From Zelonia costaricensis (taxonomy: Eukaryota; Euglenozoa; Kinetoplastea; Trypanosomatida; Trypanosomatidae): a DNA stretch of 58,510 bases. Numbering within the stretch: position 1 is the stretch's first letter; each line of letters starts with the position of its first letter. Made by a program: the position numbers and the translations under genes. The stretch is taken from the NCBI GenBank assembly GCA_030849075.1, contig JASAOO010003422.1, forward strand, positions 1 through 58,510, given 5' to 3'. This document shows positions 28,735 to 38,048 of the stretch, piece after piece. The notes beneath the pieces are model-generated. The model did no database searches, was not told the DNA's origin, and saw only the letters and a program-made list of their open reading frames with translations.

Positions 28735-31700
28735 ATGGAGTCGACGCACCTTGTCGCCCTGCTCAACGGGCTGCGCTCTGCTGACAACGTCGAGCGCAAG
28801 GCCGCGGAGGAGCAGTACAACCAGATGGTCGCCGCAGACCCGGTTTGGGTCATGTGCACCATGTCCGAGGTGAGCGCGACGTCGCAGGAGGTTGGTGTCA
28901 AGACGATGAGTGTCGTGCTGCTGCGCAAGCTCTTCAACGCGACGCCGTCGCCGTACGCCGTCTGCGATGCGGCGCGGCGCGAAGCTGTGAAGGCGCACAT
29001 GCTGTCCGTCGTCGACTCGGCTGCCCAGACGACGCTGCGGTCGCCCGCCGCGGCGTGCGTCAGCGCTCTGGCCGTGCAGGTCTTCCAGGAGAAGGAGGAC
29101 TGGAGCGGGCTGTGGGAGAGTGTCTTTGGCATCCTCGGCGCGCCGGACGGCGACGCAGCGCTCAAGACGATCTGCTGCGAGATTGTGCAGGCGACGTCGA
29201 TGGCGATGGCGCACTACTTCCAGTCGCACGTGGATAAGCTGGCGCAGGGCCTGGAGACGTGCTTCACGCACCCCGCCGACGCGGCTGACCTCAAGAAGGC
29301 CGCCTTCGAGGCGACGATCCGGCTGTCCAACCTTGGGATGGGCGACCACCTGCGGCCGCTCGTGCCGAAGATGCTGGGCGTCATCGAGGCCTACCTCAAC
29401 AAAGGCGAGTGGGAGTCGGTGGAGTCGATGCTGGAGGCGACGGTGGACGGCATCTCGTCGAACATCAACCTCTTCCAGCACGACGCCGAGCACCTGCTGC
29501 AGCTGATGATGCAGGTGGCGGCCGCGCAGCAGGTCGACGCCGGGGCGCGCCACATGGCGGTGGAGCTGATGCTGACGTACTGCGAGGAGGTGCCCAAGAC
29601 GGTTCGCAAGGTGCCGCAGTTCGCCACGTCCTTCTTCGAGCTGCTCTTCCAGTACACGCTGAACCCCGAGTACAGCCCGAGCTGGGACGTCACGGGCCGC
29701 GACAACGACGAGGCGGACCTCGAGGACAACTCCGACCTCGTGATCGGGTCGAGCGGGCTGGACCGCATCTCGAACGCCCTCGGCGGCCGCAAGCTGCAGA
29801 AGACGGCGCAGACGCTTTTTGCGCAGAACATCAACGCGCCGGAGTGGCAGCGTCGCAACGCTGCGGTGCTGCTCATCTGCTACGCCGGCGAGGGCATGCG
29901 CGCCGTCTTTGCGTCGCAGTTGCCGTCGCTCGTGCAGATGGTGGTGTCGCATGTGCAGGACGAGTCCAAGTACGTGCGCGCGAACACGCTCGACTGCATC
30001 GCGCAGCTGTCGCAGGACTTCTCGCCGGAGCTGCAGATGAAGGTGCACGGCCTCGTCCTGCCCGCCGTGGTTGCCGCCCTGCGCGACGGCGTGCCGCGTG
30101 TCGCGACGTGCGCCGCCAACTGCCTGGACAGCTTCATCGACAGCGTCACGGGCGACGAGGAGGACGACGACGAAGAGGACGGCCTGGACGAGTTCCGCGA
30201 GATTCTGAAGCCGTACATCGAGGTGATGTGCGGCGACTGCGTCTCCATGATCAGCACGACGCCGCACTTTTTTGTGCGCCAGGCGGCGCTGGGCGTGCTC
30301 TCGTCCATCTCGTCCACCTGCAAGGGCATGCTCCTGCCCTACGTGGAGGCGCTCGTGCCCGTGTACCAGCGGGTGCTCGCCTTCCCGGACTCGCCGGAAG
30401 CGATGTCGACCAAGTGCAAGGCCATCGAGTGCGTGACGCTGCTCGCCTGCGGCGTGGGCCGTGACGCGTTCGCCAAGTACGCACACGACGTGTGCAGCTA
30501 CCTGCAGCAGCTGTGCGCCGGTGGGCTGGCCAACGACGACCCGCGCACCCGCTTTGTCATGCGCGGGTGGACGTGCATGGTGGAGTGCCTCAAAGACCAG
30601 GCGCAGCCGTACCTCAGCACCATCATCCCGATCCTGCTGAAGATGATGAGCCTGGAGTGCGATATGGAGATCGCGCACGTCGGCGTCGGCGAGGAGGACT
30701 CGGACGAGGACACGCCGGAGGGCGTGGAGAAGATGCGCTTCGTCGTCCCGGGCGCCGGTGAGCGCATCGTGACAATCCACACCAGCCTCATCGAGGACAA
30801 GGAGCTCGCCTCGAACGTCATCTTCGCCATGCTGCGCGACCTCGGCGCGGGGCTCGCGCCGTACTTCCGCGACATCGCGAACGCCGCCATTGGCCAGCTG
30901 ACCTTCGTCGCCGGCGACACCATTCGCGAGAGTGGCGCGTCGATGCTGGACGAGATTCTCAAGTGCTACCAGGAGATGCAGGACCCGGCGGCGCAGCAGC
31001 TGGCGGAGGCGGCCATGCCGAAGCTGATGGAGGCCCTCGGCGAGGAGTCGGAGAACAGCGTGATGGAGGTGATGCTGCAGAGCATTGGCCGCTGCGTCAG
31101 CGTGCACCCGGCCATCATGAGCCCGGCCAACACGGCGCTCGTGTGCGACAAGGTGATGGCCGCGCTGGAGGTTGTGGTGAACCGCCGCAACGAGTGTCTG
31201 CAGAAGAAGGCGACGGAGAACGACGAGGACGAGCTGGACGGGCTCGAGGTGGAGGACGAGGAGACGCAGCTCACCATCTCGTCCGTGTGCGACCTCATCG
31301 GCACCCTGCTCGCCGCGTCGAAGGAGGTGTTCGCCGCGCCGTTCCTCGCCAAGGCGTTCCCGGTCCTCGGCGTGTGGCTCGAGTCCTCGACGGATGAGTT
31401 CTACATGACGCGCGCGGCCGGCATTCTCAGCGACTTCATCACGCACGCCCCCCACTCAATTGTGCCGTCGCTGCCGCAGATCTGCACGAGCACCTTCAAC
31501 ATCGCCTCCGCGTCCAGCGACGACGGCCTGCTGCAGAGCGATTTCTACCTCATGAACGTCATTGTGCAGCTGCTCGGCGCGCACCCAACGACGGACATGG
31601 GCGTCAACGGGGCCGAGTACGCCGTGCACGTGGAGCAGGTCGCGACCAAGTACCTGACGTCGAACCTGGTGAACGAGGAGGCCTACACGCACTGCACCTG

Positions 31701-31983
31701 CAACGCGATTAGCCTTTACGTGTCGCTGCTCAACTACTACAGCACGACGGCGCTGCAGCAGAAGGCGGCGGCGATGCTTGGCATAGTCGCAAAGGCGCTG
31801 CCGGCCAAGGACGACGAGATCGAAGCCCGCCGCATCCACGACGTGGTGCTGAGCTGGCTGACGGAGAAGCACCCTGTGCTGCAGCTGATGCCCGGCTCCC
31901 ACGCCGGCTTCCTCGCCTGCCTCAAGTCCGCCAGCCCGAGCTGCCTCTCGGAGCCGGCCAAGAAGAGCCTCTCCTTCATGTGA
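28735..31983 (+). CDS. Karyopherin beta, importin-5/Kap121 (RanBP5) type
   Basis: This 1082-residue HEAT-repeat protein is close to human importin-5 (1097 aa). Starting MESTHLVALL, it has an importin-beta N-terminal-like region (first 110 residues, with NVERKAAEEQYNQM) and helical HEAT pairs throughout. Segments such as VRANTLDCIAQLSQDF and the following LVLPAVVAAL with RVATCAANCL resemble IPO5/Kap121 repeats. An acidic loop (DEEDDDEEDGLDE, about 473-485) and a second acidic insert (EEDSDEDTPE, about 655) lie where IPO5 also has acidic loops. Such karyopherins bind RanGTP and carry ribosomal proteins, histones and other cargo into the nucleus. The ATG at 28735 has a CACC-like context (AACCATGG) and lies 79 nt after an AG at 28655-28656, itself downstream of a 13-nt T run. 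The protein appears intact. Family placement is strong; the exact paralogue is likely IPO5-type. Confidence 0.9.
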   Translation: MESTHLVALLNGLRSADNVERKAAEEQYNQMVAADPVWVMCTMSEVSATSQEVGVKTMSVVLLRKLFNATPSPYAVCDAARREAVKAHMLSVVDSAAQTTLRSPAAACVSALAVQVFQEKEDWSGLWESVFGILGAPDGDAALKTICCEIVQATSMAMAHYFQSHVDKLAQGLETCFTHPADAADLKKAAFEATIRLSNLGMGDHLRPLVPKMLGVIEAYLNKGEWESVESMLEATVDGISSNINLFQHDAEHLLQLMMQVAAAQQVDAGARHMAVELMLTYCEEVPKTVRKVPQFATSFFELLFQYTLNPEYSPSWDVTGRDNDEADLEDNSDLVIGSSGLDRISNALGGRKLQKTAQTLFAQNINAPEWQRRNAAVLLICYAGEGMRAVFASQLPSLVQMVVSHVQDESKYVRANTLDCIAQLSQDFSPELQMKVHGLVLPAVVAALRDGVPRVATCAANCLDSFIDSVTGDEEDDDEEDGLDEFREILKPYIEVMCGDCVSMISTTPHFFVRQAALGVLSSISSTCKGMLLPYVEALVPVYQRVLAFPDSPEAMSTKCKAIECVTLLACGVGRDAFAKYAHDVCSYLQQLCAGGLANDDPRTRFVMRGWTCMVECLKDQAQPYLSTIIPILLKMMSLECDMEIAHVGVGEEDSDEDTPEGVEKMRFVVPGAGERIVTIHTSLIEDKELASNVIFAMLRDLGAGLAPYFRDIANAAIGQLTFVAGDTIRESGASMLDEILKCYQEMQDPAAQQLAEAAMPKLMEALGEESENSVMEVMLQSIGRCVSVHPAIMSPANTALVCDKVMAALEVVVNRRNECLQKKATENDEDELDGLEVEDEETQLTISSVCDLIGTLLAASKEVFAAPFLAKAFPVLGVWLESSTDEFYMTRAAGILSDFITHAPHSIVPSLPQICTSTFNIASASSDDGLLQSDFYLMNVIVQLLGAHPTTDMGVNGAEYAVHVEQVATKYLTSNLVNEEAYTHCTCNAISLYVSLLNYYSTTALQQKAAAMLGIVAKALPAKDDEIEARRIHDVVLSWLTEKHPVLQLMPGSHAGFLACLKSASPSCLSEPAKKSLSFM

Positions 31984-33845
31984 GTGCGGGCGCGCGCTAA
32001 CAAACGCCCACCTACACTCACTCCCACACGAACACACATAGAACGACGCAGAGGGGCGACAGGGGAGGCACACGGGACACCCCACCTACACACCAACCCA
32101 CGCACGTATTGAAAGCAAGTCTTCACACGTCTCCCACTGCCCTTTGCTTAGGTTGAAGTCGATCGGCCAAAGGGGCAAGACCGACCTCGAGGGCTGAGCC
32201 TTCTTTTCCTTCCCTCTGCGCACTCTTCTTTCCTTTTCCTTTTTTCTGTGACACAAGAGGGTGCGTCTCGTCTCAGCGCATCGTGGACGTTGGCCGGAAA
32301 TTGTGCTTGCGTGAGCGTACTTGTGTGTGTTTGTGTTTACGTGTGTCTGTGTGTCTGTGACAAGACACACGCACGGTGCCTTGCCAAGTGCGTCCTCCCT
32401 GAGGTTTTGTTTTCTTGTTCGCACGCCTTGCTTTCCCGTCATCAGCCTCCCTCTCTCTCTTTTGGGATGCTTGCGGGAAAGTGGCTCTTCTTCCCTCCTC
32501 CCCTGCCCTGCCCTGGGGTACACCCGAACGCGAACGTGCGAGGGCGTATTGGCGCGTGCGCGTTTGAGCGTTCTTTTCTCCGCGAGACGCGTCTGTGCAC
32601 GTGTCTGAGTGGAGGGGGGGGGGGAGACACCGCCGGCGCCCCCCGCCCCGCCCCCCCCCCTCCCCTGCCGTGGGACATTTCGGCATGGGAGGCTCCTTCT
32701 GCATTGCTTTTGCCCCTCTTCGCAGCTCGAGCGACCTACCGTTTGCGTGCGATCCGTTGCTTCCGTGTCGACTTCCGTAGTTTCCCTTTCCCCGTTGGTG
32801 CGTTGCTGGTGGTGATGCGCCCTGCCTGACTGGCAGACGGGCCGCTCCGTCGGCTCCGCCTCGTGGCGCCGTTTTCTCCTTCCAACGTGGCGTGCATGGG
32901 GAGACCGCGTGACAGCCGAGACGGCTCACAGCCGTTCTGCGAGGTGCCATGGTCCCTTCTTTTTTTTTTCTTTTCTCCGTCTGCCTGTGATTTGGTTTCG
33001 CGTTAAGTGATCAGCTAAGCGGGTGTCCAGGCGTCTCGTGTCTGCGCGCGTACTTGTGCTTGCGTGTTTGCGACTGTGTGTGTGCATCTGTGTTTTTTTT
33101 TTTTCCTACCAGGCGATGGTGGTGGTGCTGATGTTGGATAATGTTGCCTGTACGAGGATGCATTATAAACAAAGAAGAAAGAGAAAAAAGAAGTACACAA
33201 GAACCAGAGAGAGACAGACGGCAAACAGCGTGCAGGAGAGAAGCTGTGCAGACGCGTTTCCTTCGTGAAGCAAGAGACCGGCAACTAGGTTGGCGAAAAG
33301 GCCACGCGAGCAAGCACTGCGAGGAGCGCCTCAACCGCCGTGTTGGTGCGCAGGGGCCACGCACTGCTTTCACTGTCAGTGACCATCGTGCCTTGTGTAC
33401 CGTACAAGCGCGTGTACTCGGTATCTTGCTGGGCCCGAAGAGTCGGAGCTCACACTGCTGCGAGTGTGAGGAACTTCTTTTGTTCCGATTCCTTGCAGCG
33501 GCCTCGCAAGCTGCGAAACGATGACGCACCGTTTCCTCATGAGAATCGGGTCAAGGTTGGTGCTTGTCCTATGCCACCGCAACCTTCAATCCACGCCCGC
33601 ACGCCCCCGTCACTTCCCCTTTTTTTTTTGTTTTTATGTTTCCTCCCGATTCCCTTGCTTCCTCGCCTCTTTCACGACCTCGCTCACACGCCCGCGCACG
33701 AAGGAAACACCGGTTTTCCGCTCTCTCTCTACCGCTGCCGGCTATTGACTGTGCATTGCCGTGCTCGTAAACGAGCACGTGCGCGAGGTTTCTTTTCTTT
33801 CCCCCATCCCCACCGCTGCCCGGCACAAACTTCCCTCCTGGCGCG
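31984..33845. other. Non-coding spacer with orphan acceptor-like site
   Basis: Holds TG-rich sequence (about 32310-32360), G and C runs (32611-32660), T runs and an acceptor-like AG at 33111-33112 followed by a 50-residue ORF (33116-33268). No confident gene. Confidence 0.55.
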
Positions 33846-34247
33846 ATGGGAAACACCTCCAGCCGTGAGTGGTACCACTGGCGCGCCATCAACACACCTC
33901 TGGCCGGCCTTTGCGGCCTGTCCATGTTCTTCAACAGTTTCAGCAACGGTACCCTGCGCGTGGCGAACGTGTACACGAATCTGGCCCTCTTAATCCTTCT
34001 AGGCGTCTCCACAGGCGCGACTGACGCCCTACACCTGCCCGTGGTGGGGGCGCAGATCGGCGTGGCCGCGGGCCTCATCTTCACTTTCGGCGCCCCGCTT
34101 CGAATTCTGTTCACAAACCGTTTCTTCTCCCGCCCGGTGCACTACGGCATCGGCACCTTCTACACTACCTACCATGCGCTGCAGTGGAGGAAGGAGGCGA
34201 CCTACTTCGAGGATGCAAAGGAGGATGCCGAGGACGAAGTGTTCTGA
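33846..34247 (+). CDS. Small multi-span membrane protein with possible N-myristoylation signal
   Basis: This 133-residue protein starts MGNTSSREWYHW. Gly2 with Ser5/Ser6 fits a possible N-myristoylation site. The middle is strongly hydrophobic, with about three to four candidate spans: INTPLAGLCGLSMFF (about 16-33), VYTNLALLILLGVSTG (about 39-56), VVGAQIGVAAGLIFTFGAPL (about 63-85) and possibly HYGIGTFYTTYHAL (about 96-111). It ends with an acidic tail (EDAKEDAEDEVF). Size and hydrophobicity recall small inner-membrane or ER proteins such as the TMEM14 family, but I see no decisive motif. The ATG at 33846 follows a pyrimidine tract (33788-33840) with no AG between tract and ATG. The acceptor is therefore uncertain; a strong upstream candidate is the AG at 33111-33112 after a 12-nt T run. 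Confidence 0.75.
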   Translation: MGNTSSREWYHWRAINTPLAGLCGLSMFFNSFSNGTLRVANVYTNLALLILLGVSTGATDALHLPVVGAQIGVAAGLIFTFGAPLRILFTNRFFSRPVHYGIGTFYTTYHALQWRKEATYFEDAKEDAEDEVF

Positions 34248-35337
34248 GAAGGGCAGGGGACGGGTGCGTAGGTGGTGAGAGACGGTCAGTCGCCACGCAC
34301 GTCGCATTGCCAGTCGGCGCCGCACGTGCCCACACTACCCGCTTTGTGCCAAGCTGATCGGCGGAAGACGTGCTGCCCATGTTTGTGCCTGTGTCGTGGC
34401 GCTGGTGCGCCGTGAGTGCGATTTGATGCGTTGAGATCGCACATTTTCAGCACAAAGCTCTTCGCTGTGGATTCGGTTCTGACTTGGAAGAACTCGATGG
34501 CGGCACCTTGTGCCCGCTCCCGTGTGTGTCGCACCTTGGCTGGCCTCGATTAGGGTTGTGTTCACAGAGCTCTTACCGTGATGGGCGTCTGCCTGACTCT
34601 CGGTGTGCGTGTGCGTGTTTGGGTGGGCCTGCTCCCTCCCGTGGACACCCACACAAATGCACCTTCACGCGAGCGCACGGCAGCAACACAACGAAGAGGG
34701 AAAGGAAAGGGAGAGAGCGCGGCGTCGGCGTAGAGAGCCGTTTGGCATGGTCACTCCTCCACCACTGTCACGTTCTATTTCGAAAAAGCAGCCAATGTGA
34801 GGTTCTCCGGCAGGCGCATCCACGCGGCGAAGCGCAAGATCCTTACCGACTCACGCTTCTCACCGCCTGGTTGTTGTGCTTGCTGAGCCAACACCTATTG
34901 TTTGCCGTCCGCATCCCGGCACGCGCATGCGTCACCCCCGCCCCCCACACACGCCGTCTCCCTGCCTGCCACACCGCCCCCCCCTCTCACTCCTCCATCG
35001 TACTTTTTTCCTTTCTCTTCCCTACCCTTCTCTTCCCTCTTTCCATCACATTGTGGTCACGTGCACGCGCGCGCCTACACGCCTCGGCACCGTCCCCAGG
35101 ACGGCATTCAGGAGACGTTGCAGCCCTGCGCGCACGCGGTTTCTCCGTCTCTCTCTTTCTCTTGTTCACAGAGCACGCGTGGGTGTCCTCCCATCCCCCA
35201 CTTCACGTAGCATCGCTCCTCGGCTCTGCCCACCCCCCCTCCCCTCCCCATACTCCCCTGTTCCATTCCGCTCATAGACANCACCTCCTCCCCCCCCTTC
35301 CCGAATTCGCCAGGCCGCTCGTCCGCCTCCTCCCACG
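34248..35337. other. Non-coding spacer
   Basis: Becomes strongly pyrimidine-rich from about 34940 to the CstF64-like ATG. One ambiguous base (n) at 35281. No supported gene. Confidence 0.6.
35221..35277 (+). promoter_or_regulatory. Candidate spliced-leader acceptor for CstF64-like gene
   Basis: A C/T-rich tract ends in CATAG (AG at 35276-35277), 60 nt before the ATG. The n at 35281 lies just downstream. Confidence 0.5.
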
Positions 35338-36621
35338 ATGGAGGATCGCCACGCCGTCGCCTCGAGCGTCTTTTTCACCGGCGTCTCGCTGGTCATCGAC
35401 AAGGATCGGCTGCGGCAGCACTTCGAGACGGTTGGCCATGTCGTGAACTTCACCGTGTACGGCCCAGCCACGGGCAAGGACTTCCGCTACGGCATCGCCG
35501 GCTACATGGACCCGCAGACCGCCGAGGAGGCGATTCGCCGCCTCAACGGCACCACCTTCGGGGAGCGGGCGATGCGCGTCACCCCAGCGCGCGCGACGTC
35601 CCTGCACGGGCCCTTCCGCGGCTCCGGCGGCGAGGGCAGCGGACCGGCCGACCACACGCCGTTCTATAAGCGGCCGCGCGAGCCGTTCGGGTCGGCGCCC
35701 TCATCACGCCCGCCCTTTGCGCCCGGCATGGGCCGTGGCCGCGGCGACGGCGGCAGCTTCCGCGGACCGCGCGGCCGGGCGCCGTACCCGCCATTTGGCG
35801 CGCAGGCCGCCGCCGCACCCCCGCAGGAGCCGGCGCCGCCGACGGACAAGGACGGGCGCGAGACGATGGTGTTCCCGCGCTTTTACACGGACCCGGTGCT
35901 GGGGCGCGAGGGCTCGCTGGTGCTGGAGTCGCTGCGTGGCATGGCAACGGAGGAGGCGTACGCGGCGATGGAGCAGCTCCGCGTGCTGGCGCTGGAGCGG
36001 CCGAGCGAGGCGAAGCGGTTGCTCCACCACAACCCAGCTCTCAAGTCGGCCGTCGTCATGACGCTGCAGCACGCCGGTCGCATCCCGTTTGGGTCGCTGC
36101 CGCGGGACGCCTACCTGTCACGGCGCGGAATGGAGGCCGAGGCGGAGACGGTGGCGGCCGAGACGGCGCCGCAGCCTCGGGCGGCACAGGAGCAGGACGC
36201 CACTCAGCCGGCTACGCCCTCGCCCGCTGCGCCAGCAGGGAAGCCGGACGACGCCGTAGCTGGGGAGGCACCTGCTGATGCTGCGACCGCTGCCGCGCCT
36301 CCTCCGGCACCGGCACCGGCACCGACGCCGGGGCCGGCACCTGCACCAAAGCCCACCAAGAAGGACGCGAAGCCGGCGCGCAGGCGGGAGAGCACGAGCG
36401 CTGGCAGTGGTGCAGGTGCTGCATCATCGTCGTCTGGCGGGCCGATGACGGACGCGGAGCGGGATGAAGTGCTGCAGCTGATCCAGAACATGAGCGAGGA
36501 GGATGTGGAGCGAGTGCTCACCATGTCCCCCGGCGACCTCGCGCAGGTGCCCGACCCCGTGCAGCGGCGGCAGCTCGAGGTGCTGCAGAAGCGCTTGCTG
36601 GAGATGTCGAAGGACCTGTAG
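35338..36621 (+). CDS. CstF64/Rna15-like polyadenylation factor
   Basis: This 427-residue protein has the three-part layout of cleavage stimulation factor 64. The N-terminal RRM (about 9-83) aligns with CstF64 along its length: SVFFTGV at RNP2, the VGHVVNFTVYGPATGKDF segment, and IRRLNGTTFGERAMRV at the end. The hinge (about 193-245, EAYAAMEQLRVLALERPSEA then LLHHNPALKSAVV) matches the CSTF2 hinge that binds CstF77 or symplekin. The C-terminal helical domain (about 371-427, DEVLQLIQNMSEEDVERVL) is also present. Gly/Arg- and Ala/Pro-rich linkers separate them. CstF64 binds downstream elements of pre-mRNA in the nucleus; in trypanosomatids polyadenylation is coupled to trans-splicing of the next gene. 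RNP1 and RNP2 are partly degenerate. The ATG at 35338 lies 60 nt after an AG at 35276-35277 that ends a long pyrimidine tract; an ambiguous base (n) sits at 35281. Confidence 0.87.
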   Translation: MEDRHAVASSVFFTGVSLVIDKDRLRQHFETVGHVVNFTVYGPATGKDFRYGIAGYMDPQTAEEAIRRLNGTTFGERAMRVTPARATSLHGPFRGSGGEGSGPADHTPFYKRPREPFGSAPSSRPPFAPGMGRGRGDGGSFRGPRGRAPYPPFGAQAAAAPPQEPAPPTDKDGRETMVFPRFYTDPVLGREGSLVLESLRGMATEEAYAAMEQLRVLALERPSEAKRLLHHNPALKSAVVMTLQHAGRIPFGSLPRDAYLSRRGMEAEAETVAAETAPQPRAAQEQDATQPATPSPAAPAGKPDDAVAGEAPADAATAAAPPPAPAPAPTPGPAPAPKPTKKDAKPARRRESTSAGSGAGAASSSSGGPMTDAERDEVLQLIQNMSEEDVERVLTMSPGDLAQVPDPVQRRQLEVLQKRLLEMSKDL

Positions 36622-36655
36622 GCGGCCGTCGACGCGCACTCGTCCTCGTGCAACG

Positions 36656-36676
36656 GTGTGTGTGTGTGTGTGTGTG
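36656..36676. repeat. (GT)n microsatellite
   Basis: About ten GT units shortly after the CstF64-like gene stop. Confidence 0.9.
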
Positions 36677-37039
36677 GAGTGGAGTGGGTATTGGTTTGGG
36701 CGGTGGCGTGTTGGCTGGTGTGTGTACAAGCACTTAGGACGCCTAAGTACAACGGGAACGAAAACGGAAACGTGGAATGGGGCACATGCCAGCGTGCTGA
36801 GCCATGCGTTGGCGCGTCGAGCATCACTGCAGCTGCCTCCGCCGGGGGTATGCTGCATGCTCAGCCACCCACCGCGTGGGTGTGTGTGTGTGTGTGCTGT
36901 TGGCCGTGACTGCCTTCTCTGAAGGGAATGCATGAGACGGAGGGGGGTGACACGTCTGTTTCGCTGAACGCTGCTAAACACATGTCGGCCTGGTCTTGTC
37001 GTCTCACACGTTTCTCTTACTCCGCCCTCTCTTTCTCCC

Positions 37040-37069
37040 TTGCCTCCCCTCGACTTGCCTCCCCTCGAC
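37040..37069. repeat. 15-bp tandem duplication
   Basis: TTGCCTCCCCTCGAC is present twice in tandem, followed by TTGC, in the spacer before the polytopic membrane protein gene. Confidence 0.85.
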
Positions 37070-37119
37070 TTGCTTGAATCGGCGCGACTGTCCACGGCGT
37101 ACGTCACGTCCTCTCTCCC

Positions 37120-37152
37120 AACACACACACACACACACACGCACACACACAC
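37120..37152. repeat. (CA)n microsatellite
   Basis: CA run with a single G interruption. Confidence 0.9.
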
Positions 37153-37980
37153 GTCCTGCCTTCCCCTCTTCATGCTTCCTCCCCGCTTTGTACGAACACG
37201 ATTGCACCAGCTCGCCACGGGGAAAAGAAGAAAAAAAAAGCGCGAACGAGGACACAGAGAGCGAGAGAGACGTTGGTGAGGCAGTCTGTGAAGCAATACG
37301 CGGGAGGTCGTCCTCCACCTCTTTATGGCGGCCCGCACTTCGCTCTGCCGCAAAAAGAAATAAAACGCAAGAGTCGCCACAAGAGCGTCCAAACGCACAC
37401 CGATTTGAGCCCTTCCCCTCCTCCCCCGGTGCCCGCCAGGTGCAGCCGTGTGTGTGTCTGTGTGTGACACGTTCTCGCTTTTTTTTTTTCCTTCGCCCTT
37501 TTCTTTTGTGTTTGTGCGTGCGTGCGAGCGCTGCTGCACACAGTGCCGCTCGCACCGGACGTGCTGGCTGCGCACGTGCACCCCTCTGCAATCGCGTCGC
37601 TTTCTCGTGTTTCACGCCGTCTCCTTGACTCGTTGCACTCGGCCGGAGAGGGAGCCGCCCCCGCTTGAATTTGTTGTCCTGCCTCGTTGTCTTTGTGGTG
37701 CGTGTGTCCGGCGTACTCGTCGGCCTCCTCCTCCTCCTCTCCCCTCTCCGCCTTGAGCGCCGCTTCCCTCTGCACCGCACCTCTGGCGTGCCCCCACCGC
37801 GACTGCAGCGTCTCTCCGCTCTACCCACGTGTGGCGGCATCGCATACCTCGGCCTCGGTGGTCCTCGACCGTGCCCCCACTGACTGCGCCGCCTTGTTGT
37901 TTGTATTTCCTCACACCCGCACAGACACCGACACGGCTGGAGGCCACGGCGACCTGCCGCTGTCCCCGCCAGTGGCACCC

Positions 37981-38014
37981 CTGTATCCCTTCTCTCCTCT
38001 TCTCCTTACAATAG
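37981..38014 (+). promoter_or_regulatory. Candidate spliced-leader acceptor for polytopic membrane protein gene
   Basis: The tract CCCTTCTCTCCTCTTCTCC is followed by TTACAATAG (AG at 38013-38014), giving a 34-nt leader. Confidence 0.55.
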
Positions 38015-38048
38015 AGCAGCTTGCGGCACGCGTCGCACTGCACTCGCG

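Larger units (their letters stand above)
36622..38048. other. Non-coding spacer
   Basis: Holds GT and CA microsatellites, a 15-bp tandem duplication and a pyrimidine-rich second half ending in the acceptor at 38013. No supported gene. Confidence 0.6.

Noticed and set aside
28729..31455. 908-codon open frame on the - strand
   Set aside because: Antisense shadow of the importin gene; composition is not protein-like.
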